Shown: positions 28,950-41,234, counted from the first letter of the stretch. The stretch is DNA of 64,000 nt from an uncultured Photobacterium sp. (GCF_947039875.1 NZ_CAMRAN010000017.1:1-64000); one strand, 5' to 3'. The notes: a model not told the origin generated them from the letters alone. Numbers and translations are program-made.

Positions 28950-29542
28950 TTGGGGTTGCATTCTACTATAGCTATTTGGGGCTGTTTTTAGTTGAAAATA
29001 GCAACTTTCTAATAATAATTAAAATATTATATTATCGAGTGAGTTATCTATAACTTACTGTTTTGTTGGTTAAATTTATTTCTCTCTACAAACTAAGTAA
29101 ATGTTTATTTTAGTTATTATGACCTCCGCTTATTTTATTTTTGGCTTTTATTAAAACTAATAATTATATTAATCATACGGTTATATTTAATCTATATTTA
29201 GTTATTTGTTTAAAACACTTTTTTAAATAATTGCTATTGCGCCATGCTTTGTAATTAAATTACGTAACTAGCTACAAAAAAGCATTGTTTACGCAAAAAG
29301 CTAAATTCCGAGTTAATTGCTAAGATTTTTATGAATTAAGTATATTACACAGGCATGCTTTATTTATAACTTATTGAATATCTTTGTTTTTGTTTTTTTC
29401 TTTAGGCTGGGTAAAATCGGTGTTATTTGCATTCCGACGCAGGTTACGGCAACGTAAATAAGTGCTTAGAATAATTCAACAGGGAGTCATTGCTTTTGTT
29501 ATTGATAAAAGTAGTGATTAAGTTACATGCTGGAGGTGCAAT
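28950..29542. other. AT-rich leader region upstream of aceB
   Basis: About 590 bases, very AT-rich, with no supportable gene. It must contain the aceBA promoter. A ribosome site GGAGG lies about 6 bases before the aceB ATG. I could not identify a Cra, IclR or CRP site with confidence. Confidence 0.55.
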
Positions 29543-31156
29543 ATGACAGACACAGCCATTCAAGCCAATGCTCATTCTCAGTTATTACTGCAGCAACCTC
29601 TGACGGAACAGCAACAACAGATTTTAACTGCAGATGCATTATCCTTTATTGCACGGTTAGTTGAACGATTTGCTGAGCGAGTACCGTTATTGTTAGAGGC
29701 CCGTGAATTGCAGCAATTAGCGATTGATCGTGGTCAACTCCCCGATTTTTTACCTGAGACTCACGCTATTAGAGAATCAGAGTGGAAAATACAAAATATT
29801 CCCCATGATTTACAAGATCGTCGTGTCGAAATTACCGGCCCCGTTGATCGTAAAATGGTTATCAATGCATTAAATGCTAACGTAAAAGTATTTATGGCAG
29901 ATTTTGAAGATTCTTTTTCGCCATCATGGAATGCGATTCTTGATGGGCATCAAAATTTGCGTGATGCAGTTAATGGCACTATCAGTTATACCCATCCTCA
30001 AACGGGCAAGCAGTATCAACTTAATGATGATCCGGCGGTATTGATTTGTCGCGTCCGTGGTCTGCATTTATTAGAAAAAAATATACTCTGGAATGGACTG
30101 CCAATCCCCGGTGCATTACTTGATTTTGCATTGTATTTTTATTTGAACCACCAAGCATTATTAGCCAAAGGCAGTAGCCCTTATTTCTATTTACCTAAAC
30201 TGCAAAGTTTTAGGGAAGCGGCGTGGTGGAGTGATGTGTTTAGTTTCACTGAAGATGAATTTGGTTTAACACGCGGCACCATTAAAGCAACGGTATTGAT
30301 TGAAACCTTACCCGCTGCGTTTGAGATGGATGAGATATTATTTAATCTTAAAGAGCATATCGTTGGTCTTAATTGTGGCCGTTGGGATTATATCTTTAGT
30401 TATATAAAAACCTTACGTAATTTCCCTGAGCGTATTTTGCCTGATCGCCAAGTGGTGACCATGGAAAAACCATTTCTTAACGCATATTCACGGTTATTAG
30501 TCCGTACTTGTCATCGTCGTGGTGCATTAGCGATGGGGGGGATGGCTGCCTTTATTCCAGCGAAAGATCCCAAGCAACAAGCATGGGTATTAAATAAAAT
30601 TCAAACGGATAAAGCGCTGGAAGCGAATAATGGCCACGATGGTACTTGGGTTGCTCATCCAGGGCTTGCGGATACTGCGCGCGCTATTTTTGATGAAGTG
30701 CTCGATCAGCGTATCAATCAATTAAATGTCAGCCGTGAAGAGGACGCGCCAATTACTGCGGCTGAATTATTAGCCCCTTGTGATGGCGAACGAACCGAAG
30801 CGGGGATGCGGCATAATATTCGCGTGGCTGTGCAATACATTGAAGCGTGGATCTCAGGTAATGGTTGTGTGCCTATTTATGGCTTGATGGAAGATGCGGC
30901 AACGGCAGAAATTGCACGTGCCTCAATTTGGCAATGGATAAAACATGGAAAAACTTTATCCAATGGTCAAGTGGTGACTAAAGCCTTATTTGCGCAAATG
31001 TTGACTGAAGAAATGCAAGTCTTACAGCAAGAGTTAGGCCAAGAGCGCATTGAAGCGGGGCGTTTTGATGAAGCCACTTATTTAATGTCGCACTTAGCAA
31101 CCAGTGATGAGTTAGACAACTTTTTAACCTTAAAAGGTTATGACTACTTAGTGTAA
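29543..31156 (+). CDS. aceB: Malate synthase A
   Basis: A 537-residue enzyme (E. coli AceB has 533) that condenses glyoxylate and acetyl-CoA to malate in the glyoxylate shunt. Family sequence is visible at EITGPVDRKMVINALNAN, FMADFEDSFSPSW (the acidic metal/base region), RVRGLHLLEKN, ATVLIETLPAAFEMDEI and GLNCGRWDYIFSYIK. The C-terminal part has MRHNIRVAVQYIEAWI and GLMEDAATAEIARASIWQW. isocitrate lyase follows after 37 bases, forming aceBA. No aceK follows. Confidence 0.97.
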   Translation: MTDTAIQANAHSQLLLQQPLTEQQQQILTADALSFIARLVERFAERVPLLLEARELQQLAIDRGQLPDFLPETHAIRESEWKIQNIPHDLQDRRVEITGPVDRKMVINALNANVKVFMADFEDSFSPSWNAILDGHQNLRDAVNGTISYTHPQTGKQYQLNDDPAVLICRVRGLHLLEKNILWNGLPIPGALLDFALYFYLNHQALLAKGSSPYFYLPKLQSFREAAWWSDVFSFTEDEFGLTRGTIKATVLIETLPAAFEMDEILFNLKEHIVGLNCGRWDYIFSYIKTLRNFPERILPDRQVVTMEKPFLNAYSRLLVRTCHRRGALAMGGMAAFIPAKDPKQQAWVLNKIQTDKALEANNGHDGTWVAHPGLADTARAIFDEVLDQRINQLNVSREEDAPITAAELLAPCDGERTEAGMRHNIRVAVQYIEAWISGNGCVPIYGLMEDAATAEIARASIWQWIKHGKTLSNGQVVTKALFAQMLTEEMQVLQQELGQERIEAGRFDEATYLMSHLATSDELDNFLTLKGYDYLV

Positions 31157-31193
31157 TAACGGATTACCGCCAATTGACTAGAGGGATATTATT

Positions 31194-32501
31194 ATGACAT
31201 TAACTCGCCAACAACAAATTGCTGCCCTAGAACAAGATTGGGCTGAAAATCCACGCTGGAAACACGTTAAGCGTACTTACACCGCAGAAGAAGTCGTTAA
31301 TCTTCGTGGTTCATTTATTCCTGAGCATACTATTGCTCAACGTGGTGCTGATAAATTATGGGAATTGGTTAATGGTAGTGCTAAAAAAGGCTATGTTAAT
31401 TGTTTAGGTGCTTTAACGGGTGGGCAAGCAGTACAACAGGCAAAAGCCGGTATTGAGGCGATTTATTTATCAGGTTGGCAAGTGGCCGCTGATAATAATA
31501 CCGCATCAGCAATGTACCCTGATCAGTCACTATATCCAGTAGATTCTGTGCCTGCGGTGGTGAAGCGGATCAATAATTCTTTTCGACGGGCGGATCAAAT
31601 TCAATGGTCTAACGGTGGTTCACCTGCTGATGGTGTTGATTATTTCTTGCCGATTGTTGCCGATGCAGAGGCTGGATTTGGCGGCGTGCTAAATGCTTAT
31701 GAATTAATGCGTAACATGATCGAAGCGGGGGCTGCTGGGGTTCACTTTGAAGACCAATTAGCGTCAGTGAAAAAATGTGGTCATATGGGCGGCAAGGTGT
31801 TAGTTCCCACTCAAGAAGCGGTACAAAAATTAGTGGCGGCACGTTTAGCGGCTGACGTTGCTGGAACGACAACCTTGGTTATTGCTCGTACTGATGCTAA
31901 TGCGGCGGATCTGTTGACGTCAGATTGTGATTCATACGATAAAGATTTTATTATCGGTGATCGCTCTGCCGAAGGCTTTTATCGTGTTCGTGCGGGGATT
32001 GATCAGGCTATTTCACGTGGTCTTGCGTATGCACCTTATGCGGATTTAATTTGGTGTGAAACTGCTAAGCCATGTTTAGAAGAAGCGCGTAAATTTGCCG
32101 AAGCCATTCATGAGCAATATCCTGATCAGTTATTAGCCTACAATTGTTCACCGTCGTTTAATTGGGAAAAGAACCTTGATGCTGAAACCATTGCTAAATT
32201 CCAACAAGAATTAGCGAACATGGGTTATAAGTACCAGTTTATTACGCTCGCGGGTATTCATAATATGTGGTTCAACATGTTTGAATTAGCACATGCTTAC
32301 GCGCAAGGCGAAGGTATGCGTCATTATGTTGAAAAAGTACAACGTCCGGAGTTTGAAGCAGCGAATAAAGGCTATACCTTTGTTGCCCATCAACAAGAAG
32401 TGGGTACGGGCTACTTTGATACTATGACTAATACCATTCAAGGTGGTAATTCGTCAGTGACGGCATTGACGGGGTCAACTGAAGAAGAACAGTTTAAATA
32501 A
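31194..32501 (+). CDS. aceA: Isocitrate lyase
   Basis: A 435-residue enzyme that splits isocitrate to glyoxylate and succinate. The signature [14 protein letters not shown] carries the catalytic cysteine. Other clear stretches are [26 protein letters not shown] split by family-typical residues, [12 protein letters not shown], and [11 protein letters not shown]. It forms the two-gene glyoxylate operon with aceB and ends in a strong terminator. Confidence 0.97.
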   Translation: MTLTRQQQIAALEQDWAENPRWKHVKRTYTAEEVVNLRGSFIPEHTIAQRGADKLWELVNGSAKKGYVNCLGALTGGQAVQQAKAGIEAIYLSGWQVAADNNTASAMYPDQSLYPVDSVPAVVKRINNSFRRADQIQWSNGGSPADGVDYFLPIVADAEAGFGGVLNAYELMRNMIEAGAAGVHFEDQLASVKKCGHMGGKVLVPTQEAVQKLVAARLAADVAGTTTLVIARTDANAADLLTSDCDSYDKDFIIGDRSAEGFYRVRAGIDQAISRGLAYAPYADLIWCETAKPCLEEARKFAEAIHEQYPDQLLAYNCSPSFNWEKNLDAETIAKFQQELANMGYKYQFITLAGIHNMWFNMFELAHAYAQGEGMRHYVEKVQRPEFEAANKGYTFVAHQQEVGTGYFDTMTNTIQGGNSSVTALTGSTEEEQFK

Positions 32502-32532
32502 GCACTATTTATATCGGCATTAAACTATCGAG

Positions 32533-32556
32533 GGGAGCGTGACGCTCCCTTTTTTT
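32533..32556 (+). terminator. Rho-independent terminator of aceBA
   Basis: GGGAGCG (32533-32539), loop TGA, CGCTCCC (32543-32549), followed by a T7 run. It lies 30 bases after aceA. Confidence 0.95.
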
Positions 32557-32570
32557 ATTGCTATTGAGTA

Positions 32571-33053
32571 TTACAATTGATTCAGTAGATCGTCATCCTC
32601 AAGGTTGTCTTGTTCCTGTTCAACAGGATCCACTTCGTCTTGCATTTCTAATAATGTTACCGCAATCGCAACAAAATCACTGTTGGTAATAATCCCCACC
32701 AGTTGTTTATTCTCAAGCACAGGTAAGCAGCCAATTTGATGTTTTTGCATATACAGTGCGGCTTCTTTAAGTCCTGCGTGGCTATCAACACTAAAAATAT
32801 TACGGTTCATGCAATGTTCAAGTAAAGCTTCTAATGGTGAGTGTGAATGACTAGTGATAATAGATTTTAAATTAGAGTCTTGAGCGGCAAGAACATCACG
32901 TTGCGAAATGAGTCCCAGTAAATGGTGATTATGATCAGTAATCGGTATATGGCGAATAGACTGGGTTTGCATCATCTCTTTGGCATCAAATAGGGTGTCA
33001 TTACGTGATAATGTGTGCGGTTTTAGTGTCATCATATCGGCAACAGTAAACAT
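32571..33053 (-). CDS. CBS-domain pair protein
   Basis: 160 residues consisting of two CBS domains (about 1-60 and 75-135) and an acidic tail (EVDPVEQEQDNLEDDD). It starts MFTVADMMTLKPHTLS. The second domain ends LPVLENKQLVGIITNSDFVAIAV. CBS pairs bind adenosyl ligands, but no partner domain is present, so the target is unknown. It lies convergent to aceA, a neighbour I recall from vibrios, which hints at a link with carbon metabolism only by position. Confidence 0.85.
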   Translation of the reverse strand: MFTVADMMTLKPHTLSRNDTLFDAKEMMQTQSIRHIPITDHNHHLLGLISQRDVLAAQDSNLKSIITSHSHSPLEALLEHCMNRNIFSVDSHAGLKEAALYMQKHQIGCLPVLENKQLVGIITNSDFVAIAVTLLEMQDEVDPVEQEQDNLEDDDLLNQL

Positions 33054-33289
33054 AGAAACCTCCCGTCTGTTATCTACTAGCTAAGATATTATTTCGAAAT
33101 CTACTCTTTTGAATGTAGCGAATTATGGAAGATTATCCCATGACAGTGGTCATAAATTTCAAATGTCACCAATGATTAAACTTTTTCTTTTATTGCTAAA
33201 TCAAGGAAAATTAATAAGGACAGCGGCTATTTCGTTATGGAATCTGCGCTTTAATTGCTTCGGAGTTTCGCATCTTTGGTGGAGTTAAG

Positions 33290-33295
33290 TATAAT
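33290..33295 (+). promoter_or_regulatory. Possible -10 box of queA
   Basis: TATAAT lies 32 bases before the queA ATG within AAGTATAATGC, which also resembles an extended -10. The -35 match (TTTCGC, 18 bases upstream) is poor. Confidence 0.4.
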
Positions 33296-33326
33296 GCTCG
33301 CTTGCTGTTATTTAAGGCGTATTACG

Positions 33327-34379
33327 ATGCAAGTTTCTGATTTTGATTTTGAGTTACCAGATGAGCTAATTGCTCGCTACCCACAACCTGAACGTACCGC
33401 GAGTCGTTTGCTACATATGACAGGCAACACTGGTGAATTAACACATAAAGGTTTTAAAGATGTGTTAGATCTGGTCGAGGCTGGGGATTTATTAGTGTTT
33501 AATAATACCCGTGTTATTCCTGCGCGTATGTATGGTCATAAAGCGTCTGGTGGTAAAATTGAAGTGTTAGTTGAGCGCATGTTGGATGATAAATCCATTC
33601 TTGCCCATGTGCGCGCATCTAAACCACCAAAGCCTGGTAACGAGTTGTTATTAGGTGAAAATGGTGAGTTTTCTGCTGAAATGGTTGCTCGTCATGATGC
33701 GCTATTTGAAATTCGTTTTAACAGCGATAAAACTGTATTAGAGATTTTAGATGCGGTGGGGCATATGCCATTACCACCGTATATTGATCGTCCAGATGAA
33801 GATGCAGATAAAGAGCGTTACCAAACAGTTTATAACGCTAAGCCGGGTGCGGTTGCAGCGCCTACTGCGGGTTTACACTTTGACGATAAGCTGATGGCTG
33901 ATCTAAAAACGAAAGGTGTTAATTTTGCCTTTGTGACCTTACATGTTGGTGCTGGAACATTCCAACCAGTACGTGTTGATGATATTAACGATCACCACAT
34001 GCACTCTGAATATGTTGAAGTGCCACAAGAAGTGGTTACTGCGGTTAATGAAACCCGCGCTAATGGTGGTCGTGTTATTGCCGTTGGTACAACATCGGTA
34101 CGCTCACTAGAAAGTGCTGCACAAGATGCGATCAAAAATGGCACAGAGCTAAAACCTTTCTTTGGTGATACTGAAATCTTTATTTTCCCAGGGTATCAGT
34201 TCCAGCTAGTGGATGTATTAATTACTAATTTCCATTTGCCTGAATCAACATTGATTATGCTTGTGAGTGCATTTGCTAGTTATGAGTACACCATGAATGC
34301 TTATCATCAAGCAGTGGCTAATCAATATCGTTTCTTTAGTTATGGCGACTCGATGTTTATTACCCGTAAAAATGTGTGA
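33327..34379 (+). CDS. queA: S-adenosylmethionine:tRNA ribosyltransferase-isomerase
   Basis: A 350-residue enzyme that adds the epoxyqueuosine ring to preQ1 in tRNA. It begins [20 protein letters not shown]; later stretches such as [39 protein letters not shown] and TTSVRSLES are family-typical. The open frame extends to 33255, but the family start is ATG 33327, with AAGG ten bases upstream. It precedes tgt, the earlier step of queuosine synthesis. A terminator-like hairpin lies between the two. Confidence 0.97.
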   Translation: MQVSDFDFELPDELIARYPQPERTASRLLHMTGNTGELTHKGFKDVLDLVEAGDLLVFNNTRVIPARMYGHKASGGKIEVLVERMLDDKSILAHVRASKPPKPGNELLLGENGEFSAEMVARHDALFEIRFNSDKTVLEILDAVGHMPLPPYIDRPDEDADKERYQTVYNAKPGAVAAPTAGLHFDDKLMADLKTKGVNFAFVTLHVGAGTFQPVRVDDINDHHMHSEYVEVPQEVVTAVNETRANGGRVIAVGTTSVRSLESAAQDAIKNGTELKPFFGDTEIFIFPGYQFQLVDVLITNFHLPESTLIMLVSAFASYEYTMNAYHQAVANQYRFFSYGDSMFITRKNV

Positions 34380-34563
34380 TATTGATTACGTTAACACTTA
34401 TTAAAAATTAAGTATTTAGGCTGCTTTTTGTTACAATTGCAGCCTTTGTTGTCTCTGCTATATGATATAAATTTATTTCTATAGAATTTACAACATAATA
34501 AATACTTTTGGGCTCCACTTTGCCGTTATGCTTACTTACGATAACACCAATGTTGAGAGCGAC

Positions 34564-34593
34564 AATGGCCGTTATAAACGACCATTATTTTTG
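34564..34593 (+). terminator. Terminator-like hairpin between queA and tgt
   Basis: AATGGCCGTT pairs with AACGACCATT (one C-A mismatch, loop ATA), followed by ATTTTTGT. It would reduce read-through from queA, implying that tgt-yajC-secDF has its own promoter in the following 80 bases or is attenuated. Confidence 0.65.
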
Positions 34594-34633
34594 TGGCTGA
34601 TCAGGCAATAGCCTGTGGGGCTTAATCCCATAA

Positions 34634-35803
<1,170 letters not shown>

Positions 35804-35829
35804 ATCATAATAAACCGAGGACGTTATAA

Positions 35830-36168
35830 ATGAGCTTTTTTATCTCTCAAGCACATGCCGCAACTGAAGGTGCTGCTCAAGGTGGTTCACCGTACCAGTT
35901 ATTCATTATGCTGGGTCTGTTTGCTGTCATTTTTTACTTCATGATTTACCGTCCACAAGCTAAGCGTGTTAAAGAACACAAAACGCTAATGAGCTCGATG
36001 AGTAAAGGCGACGAAGTAATGACAAACGGTGGTCTTTTAGGTCGCATTACTAAGTCTTCATCTGAAAGTGATTACATTGTTATTGCGCTAAACGACAACA
36101 CTGAAGTTACTATCAAAAAAGACTTCATCACCGCCGTTTTGCCAAAAGGCACAATGAAGTCTTTATAA
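35830..36168 (+). CDS. yajC: Sec translocon accessory protein YajC
   Basis: 112 residues with a single membrane span (QLFIMLGLFAVIFYFMIYRPQ, split across about residues 24-44) and a cytoplasmic domain reading KGDEVMTNGGLLGRI. YajC associates with SecDF and SecYEG. The GAGGA ribosome site lies upstream. secD follows after 37 bases. Confidence 0.96.
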   Translation: MSFFISQAHAATEGAAQGGSPYQLFIMLGLFAVIFYFMIYRPQAKRVKEHKTLMSSMSKGDEVMTNGGLLGRITKSSSESDYIVIALNDNTEVTIKKDFITAVLPKGTMKSL

Positions 36169-36205
36169 GACTATAAAAAAACATTCGCTTTGAAGGATCA
36201 TAGCA

Positions 36206-38059
36206 GTGCTTAACCGATACCCTCTGTGGAAGAACTTATTAGTGTTGTTCGCACTAATTATAGGTTTGCTTTATGCACTTCCCAACGTATACGGTGAAGA
36301 TCCAGCGATTCAAATAACTGGGGCGCGTGGCGCCTCAGTTACTATGAACGCTCTGGATACTGTCACCGAAGATTTAAAAAAGAACAATATCCCCTATAAG
36401 TCAGTTGTATTTGAAAAAGGCTCTGTATTGGTCCGTTTTCAAGATACTGATACTCAAATTAGTGCCCGCGATATTCTTAATAGTGAGTTAGGCGACAACT
36501 ATATTGTTGCTCTTAACCTCGCGCCATCAACCCCCTCTTGGTTAGAAGCTATTGGTGCGACACCGATGAAGCTTGGCTTAGACCTACGTGGTGGTGTTCA
36601 TTTCCTTATGGAAGTGGATATGGATGCGGCGATGGAAAAGCTATTAGGTCAGCAAGAAGAAACATTCAGAACTGAACTACGCCAAGATAAAATTCGTTAT
36701 CGTGCCATTGATAAAAGTAAAGAAACGGTTTCTGTACGTTTACGCGATGCCGCTCAACTTGAGCAGGCAAAAGCGGTATTAGAGCCTCTTCATCCCGATA
36801 TGATCTTTACTGAAAGTGAAGCGAAAGGACGTTTTGTATTAATCGCTAGTTTCTCTGAAGCGCGTCTTCAAGAAATCCGTAATTATGCTGTTGATCAAAA
36901 TATTACGATTTTACGTAACCGTGTTAATGAATTAGGCGTAGCTGAACCATTAGTACAGCGTCAAGGTGCTAACCGCATTGTGGTTGAGTTACCAGGCGTT
37001 CAAGATACTGCACGCGCAAAAGAAATCTTAGGCGCAACTGCAACACTTGAGTTCCGTGAGGTTGATAGTAGTGCCGATCTTGCGGCTGCCGCGGCAGGAC
37101 GAGTTCCTGCGGGTAGTGAAGTGAAGATGACTCGTGATGGTCGTCCTACGGTATTGAAAAAGCGCGTTATTCTAGAGGGTTCTCATATTACAGATGCGAC
37201 ATCAAGTGCTGATGAATATGGACGTCCTCAAGTGAATATTTCACTTGATACCGAAGGCGGTAGCAAAATGACGGCGTTCTCACGTAATAATGTCGGCAAA
37301 TTAATGGCGACCGTATTTACTGAGTACAAAGACAGCGGTAATCGTACTTCTGAAGATAAAGTCATTCTTGAAAAGCACGAAGAAGTGATCAACCAAGCGA
37401 CCATTCAAACGGCACTTGGACGTAACTTCCGTATTACAGGCATTGATTCACAGCCAGAAGCGCACAACCTAGCATTGTTATTACGTGCAGGTGCGTTGAT
37501 TGCACCGATTTCAATTGTTGAAGAGCGCACCATTGGTCCATCTATGGGTCAACAGAATATTGATATGGGTATTCAGGCGTGTATCTGGGGCATGGTCGCT
37601 GTAATGCTATTTACCTTATTGTATTACCGTGGTTTTGGTTTGATTGCTAACCTCGCATTGATGATGAACTTGGTGTTAATTATTGGCGTAATGTCGATGA
37701 TTCCAGGGGCAACCATGACCTTGCCTGGTATTGCAGGTATTGTATTAACTGTCGGTATGGCGGTTGATGCTAACGTGCTTATTTTTGAACGTATTCGTGA
37801 AGAGTTACGTGATGGACGCAGCCCGCAACAAGCGATTCAACAAGGTTACGGTAATGCGTTTAGTACCATTGCCGATGCCAATATCACCACCTTAATGACA
37901 GCGATTATTTTGTTTGCTGTTGGAACGGGGGCAATTAAAGGCTTTGCTGTGACACTATCGATCGGTATTTTAACCTCGATGTTTACGGCAATTATCGGCA
38001 CTCGTGCTGTGGTTAACTTAATCTATGGCGGCAAACGCGTAGATAAGTTGTCAATTTAG
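36206..38059 (+). CDS. secD: Protein translocase subunit SecD
   Basis: A 617-residue inner-membrane protein that, with SecF, uses the proton gradient to help pull exported proteins into the periplasm. An N-terminal span is followed by [15 protein letters not shown] (conserved D5 region), a large periplasmic domain (to about residue 440), and five C-terminal spans containing [20 protein letters not shown] start at 36206. secF follows after 12 bases. Confidence 0.98.
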   Translation: MLNRYPLWKNLLVLFALIIGLLYALPNVYGEDPAIQITGARGASVTMNALDTVTEDLKKNNIPYKSVVFEKGSVLVRFQDTDTQISARDILNSELGDNYIVALNLAPSTPSWLEAIGATPMKLGLDLRGGVHFLMEVDMDAAMEKLLGQQEETFRTELRQDKIRYRAIDKSKETVSVRLRDAAQLEQAKAVLEPLHPDMIFTESEAKGRFVLIASFSEARLQEIRNYAVDQNITILRNRVNELGVAEPLVQRQGANRIVVELPGVQDTARAKEILGATATLEFREVDSSADLAAAAAGRVPAGSEVKMTRDGRPTVLKKRVILEGSHITDATSSADEYGRPQVNISLDTEGGSKMTAFSRNNVGKLMATVFTEYKDSGNRTSEDKVILEKHEEVINQATIQTALGRNFRITGIDSQPEAHNLALLLRAGALIAPISIVEERTIGPSMGQQNIDMGIQACIWGMVAVMLFTLLYYRGFGLIANLALMMNLVLIIGVMSMIPGATMTLPGIAGIVLTVGMAVDANVLIFERIREELRDGRSPQQAIQQGYGNAFSTIADANITTLMTAIILFAVGTGAIKGFAVTLSIGILTSMFTAIIGTRAVVNLIYGGKRVDKLSI

Positions 38060-38071
38060 GGGGACGCATAA

Positions 38072-39019
38072 ATGAAACAATTATTGAATACAGATAAAGT
38101 TACTGACTTTATGCGTTGGTCAAAATTAGCGTTTATTTTCTCGTTAATGATGATTATTGCTTCTATTGCGACAATATCAACCAAAGGTTTAAATTGGGGC
38201 TTAGACTTTACTGGCGGTACGCTAATTGAAGTTAGCTTTCAAAAACCTGCGGATTTACCATTAATTCGTGATTCATTAGCAAAGTCAGGTTTTGGCGATG
38301 CAATTGTGCAGAATTTTGGTACTGCGCGTGATGTGATGGTGCGATTACAACCACGTGAAGGTATTAAAGGTGAGATTCTGGGGAACCAGATCATTGATGC
38401 TTTAAAAACCGGTACTGGTCAGCAAGTTGAAATGCGCCGTGTAGAATTTGTCGGCCCTAATGTGGGTGATGAATTAGCTGAAGCGGGTGGCTTGGCGATT
38501 CTTATCGCATTGCTGTGTATTCTGCTTTATGTCTCTGTGCGTTTTGAATGGCGTTTAGCTGCTGGTGCAGTATTGTCGCTAGCACACGATATTATTATTA
38601 CGGTTGGTATTTTTTCGATACTACAAATCGAAGTCGATTTAACGATTGTGGCAGCATTGCTAACAGTAGTGGGTTACTCACTTAACGATACTATCGTGGT
38701 GTTTGACCGTATTCGAGAAAACTTCCGTAAGATGCGTAAGCAAACCGCTGAAGAAATTATGAACTGTTCACTTTCTCAAACATTAAGTCGAACATTAATT
38801 ACGTCCAGTACTACTTTGTTTGTTGTTATTGCCTTGTTCTTAAAAGGTGGCGCAATGATTCAAGGTTTTGCCTTAGCTTTATTAATTGGCATCACTGTTG
38901 GTACTTATTCTTCAATTTATGTGGCATCTGCGTTAGCGCTTAAATTGGGTATTACCCGTGAGCATTTAATGCCGACACCGATAGATAAAGAAGGTGAAGA
39001 ACTGGATGCGATGCCTTAA
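38072..39019 (+). CDS. secF: Protein translocase subunit SecF
   Basis: A 315-residue partner of SecD with six spans. It shows GLNWGLDFTGGTLIEV near residue 50 and the membrane motif GYSLNDTIVVFDRIREN. The acidic residues there take part in proton coupling. Last gene of tgt-yajC-secD-secF, followed by a strong terminator. Confidence 0.98.
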   Translation: MKQLLNTDKVTDFMRWSKLAFIFSLMMIIASIATISTKGLNWGLDFTGGTLIEVSFQKPADLPLIRDSLAKSGFGDAIVQNFGTARDVMVRLQPREGIKGEILGNQIIDALKTGTGQQVEMRRVEFVGPNVGDELAEAGGLAILIALLCILLYVSVRFEWRLAAGAVLSLAHDIIITVGIFSILQIEVDLTIVAALLTVVGYSLNDTIVVFDRIRENFRKMRKQTAEEIMNCSLSQTLSRTLITSSTTLFVVIALFLKGGAMIQGFALALLIGITVGTYSSIYVASALALKLGITREHLMPTPIDKEGEELDAMP

Positions 39020-39060
39020 CGGTAACGCATAAATAGATGTTGTAATAAATATCTATCTAG

Positions 39061-39087
39061 ACGGAGTCTTCGGGCTCCGTTTTTTTA
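39061..39087 (+). terminator. Rho-independent terminator of secDF
   Basis: ACGGAGTC-TTCG-GGCTCCGT with a stable TTCG tetraloop, followed by T7. Confidence 0.96.
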
Positions 39088-39316
39088 TGCGTCCAATAAA
39101 GCTGACAGTCATGACGATATAATTTTATTGTCTATTTTTAATAGATTTTTCGCGTAAAGCTATGGGTGAAAAAAGCTTTAATAAACAAACTTAGTGGAAA
39201 AAGTCAGTCGTAATAACGTGTGAGTATTACAAGCATGAGTAAAAAGGAGTCAATAAAGCAGAGGTGGGTGATGTTAAATGTAAGCAGTCAGTAATAGAAA
39301 TAAAAGCAATAGATAC
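39088..39316. other. Spacer between convergent secF and suhB
   Basis: About 230 bases between two terminators. No gene of useful length and no RNA I recognise. Confidence 0.6.
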
Positions 39317-39354
39317 AAAAACGCCCCGCTGGTGGATATCAGCGGAGCGTTTTT
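39317..39354 (-). terminator. Terminator of suhB (near-symmetric)
   Basis: AAAACGCCCCGCTG and CAGCGGAGCGTTTTT pair with one mismatch around GTGGATAT. It has A and T runs on both sides and lies 24 bases after the suhB stop. Confidence 0.9.
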
Positions 39355-39377
39355 AATAAGCGGGTTGTAATCAAAGA

Positions 39378-40178
39378 TTACTTAGCCAGAGCATCGCTAC
39401 CGAATTCACGGATTTTAGCAAGCATTGGCTTAACTACACGTGCGTTACCAGCAACAATATTGCCAGATACTAGGTAGTTAGTGTTACCCGTAAAGTCAGC
39501 ACAGATAGCACCAGCTTCACGCGCGATTAATTCACCAGCAGCAAGTTCCCAAGGCTTTTGGCCTAGTTTGAATACGCCATCAACACGGCCAGCAGCTAGG
39601 TAACAAAGATCCAATGCAGTACAACCTGATTGACGCATGTCATCACATTCTACAAATAAAGCATTTTGGATTTTTAGGTAGCTTTCAGCGTGTTGTTTCG
39701 CGGCAAAAGGAAGACCTGTAGCTAACACAGTACCCGTTAGATCTCGAGGTTGTGATGCACGTAGACGTAGGCTATTAAGTTGCGCGCCTGAACCACGAGT
39801 AGCTGTGAATAGTTCGTTACGAGCAGGGTCGTAAACGGCTGCAACTTCTGTACGGCCACGCATGCGTAGAGCGATAGAAACAGCATAGTGAGGGTAACCA
39901 CGAACGAAGTTCTTGGTGCCATCCACTGGGTCAATAATCCACTGACACTCTTTGTCACGTCCTTCTTTCGTACCAGATTCTGCTGCAATGATGCAGTGAT
40001 CAGGGTAAGATTTACGGATTGTCTCGATGATGATAGCTTCTGCTTCAAGATCGATATTGGTAACAACATCATTACCTTTATTAGCAACCTCAATAGATTG
40101 AGGTTTTTCTAGAGATTTAATGACATGGTCACCAGCCTTTCGCACAGCGCGAATGGCAATATTAAGCATCGGATGCAT
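39378..40178 (-). CDS. suhB: Inositol-1-monophosphatase family protein SuhB
   Basis: A 266-residue Mg-dependent phosphatase (E. coli SuhB 267). In E. coli it also acts as a Nus factor in rRNA antitermination complexes. Metal-site motifs are IAAESG, WIIDPVDGTKNFVRG and the late WELAAGELIAREAG. The frame extends ten codons upstream, but MHPMLNIAIRAVRKAG is the family start (ATG 40178). It is divergent from trmJ, the order also seen in E. coli near the isc operon. Confidence 0.96.
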   Translation of the reverse strand: MHPMLNIAIRAVRKAGDHVIKSLEKPQSIEVANKGNDVVTNIDLEAEAIIIETIRKSYPDHCIIAAESGTKEGRDKECQWIIDPVDGTKNFVRGYPHYAVSIALRMRGRTEVAAVYDPARNELFTATRGSGAQLNSLRLRASQPRDLTGTVLATGLPFAAKQHAESYLKIQNALFVECDDMRQSGCTALDLCYLAAGRVDGVFKLGQKPWELAAGELIAREAGAICADFTGNTNYLVSGNIVAGNARVVKPMLAKIREFGSDALAK

Positions 40179-40423
40179 AGGATTTTCCCAACGGATGTTA
40201 AAGAACATAAAAAGCGGCGGCGAGTATAACAGAGCTATAAAAAAAAGGAAGTGGTTATTTTTTCGACGTTAGTCGATGCAGACCAAAATGAAAATGGCAG
40301 TATTTTATTTATTGATGGAAGTAATAGGTAATAACGTTCATCAAATAGACATGTTTTCTTCATTTTTATGATGGCTGTGCTACTATCTCCGAGCGTTAAA
40401 TTAGACTGGAATATAGCGACATC

Positions 40424-41164
40424 ATGTTAGATAAAATTCGCGTTGTCCTTATCGGCACGTCACATCCTGGAAATATCGGTTCTGCAGCTCGTGCAATGAA
40501 AGTAATGGGATTAACTAATCTTGTTCTTGTTGATCCTGCGTGCGAAATTGATAGTCATACAATTGCTTTAGCGGCTGGTGCTGCAGATGTAGTTGAGAAC
40601 GCTAAGATTGTAAAAACATTAGATGAAGCCGTTGCTGATTGCGGTTTAGTTGTTGGTTCAAGTGCACGTTCTCGTACTTTAGAATGGCCACAATTAGATC
40701 CACGTGAAAATGGCATCAAAGTGGTCGCTGAATCAGAGCAGCATCCGGTAGCTATTTTATTTGGTCGTGAGCGTATCGGCTTGACCAATGAAGAATTACA
40801 AAAATGTCATTGCCATGTTTATATTCCTGCTAACCCTGAATATAGCTCATTAAACCTAGCAATGGCTGTACAAACAATAGCTTATGAAGTTCGCATGGCA
40901 TATCTGGATGCGACTAAACATCAATCTACTCAAGTTATTGATGAATATCCGCGCGCTGAAGAATTAGAGCGTTTTTACCAGCATCTTGAAAAAGTAACCA
41001 GCCAAACGCGTTTTATTAATAAAAACCACCCAGGCATGGTAATGGTAAAATTACGCCGTATGTTTACTCGTGCTCGCCCTGAGCAACAAGAGTTGAACAT
41101 TTTACGTGGTATTTTATCGTCAGTAGAAAAAACGATTGAAACCTTAGAGAAGAACACCAAGTAA
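40424..41164 (+). CDS. trmJ: tRNA (cytidine/uridine-2'-O-)-methyltransferase TrmJ
   Basis: A 246-residue SPOUT methyltransferase that modifies residue 32 of tRNAs. It begins [30 protein letters not shown]. The knot motifs are [15 protein letters not shown] and [18 protein letters not shown]-terminal helical extension (about 160-246) is typical of TrmJ. iscR follows after 110 bp with its own regulated promoter. Confidence 0.96.
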   Translation: MLDKIRVVLIGTSHPGNIGSAARAMKVMGLTNLVLVDPACEIDSHTIALAAGAADVVENAKIVKTLDEAVADCGLVVGSSARSRTLEWPQLDPRENGIKVVAESEQHPVAILFGRERIGLTNEELQKCHCHVYIPANPEYSSLNLAMAVQTIAYEVRMAYLDATKHQSTQVIDEYPRAEELERFYQHLEKVTSQTRFINKNHPGMVMVKLRRMFTRARPEQQELNILRGILSSVEKTIETLEKNTK

Positions 41165-41209
41165 TCATGGTCGCAAGTTAGTGAAAGACCAATTGTTTTA
41201 GTAGGTTAA

Positions 41210-41234
41210 ATACTTGACTAAAATGGTCGGGTAT
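41210..41234 (+). promoter_or_regulatory. Type 1 IscR-binding site upstream of iscR
   Basis: ATACTTGACTAAAATGGTCGGGTAT, quoted here as ATACTTGACTAA plus AATGGTCGGGTAT, matches the 25-bp type 1 IscR consensus at 24 positions. The one departure is G for A at position 16. It lies 40 bp before iscR next to a TATACAT -10-like box, so [2Fe-2S]-IscR should repress the operon. Confidence 0.88.

Noticed and set aside
39235-39294. 19-codon ORF (MSKKESIKQRW...) between secF and suhB
   Set aside because: No ribosome-binding site, no promoter and too short to support from one sequence.
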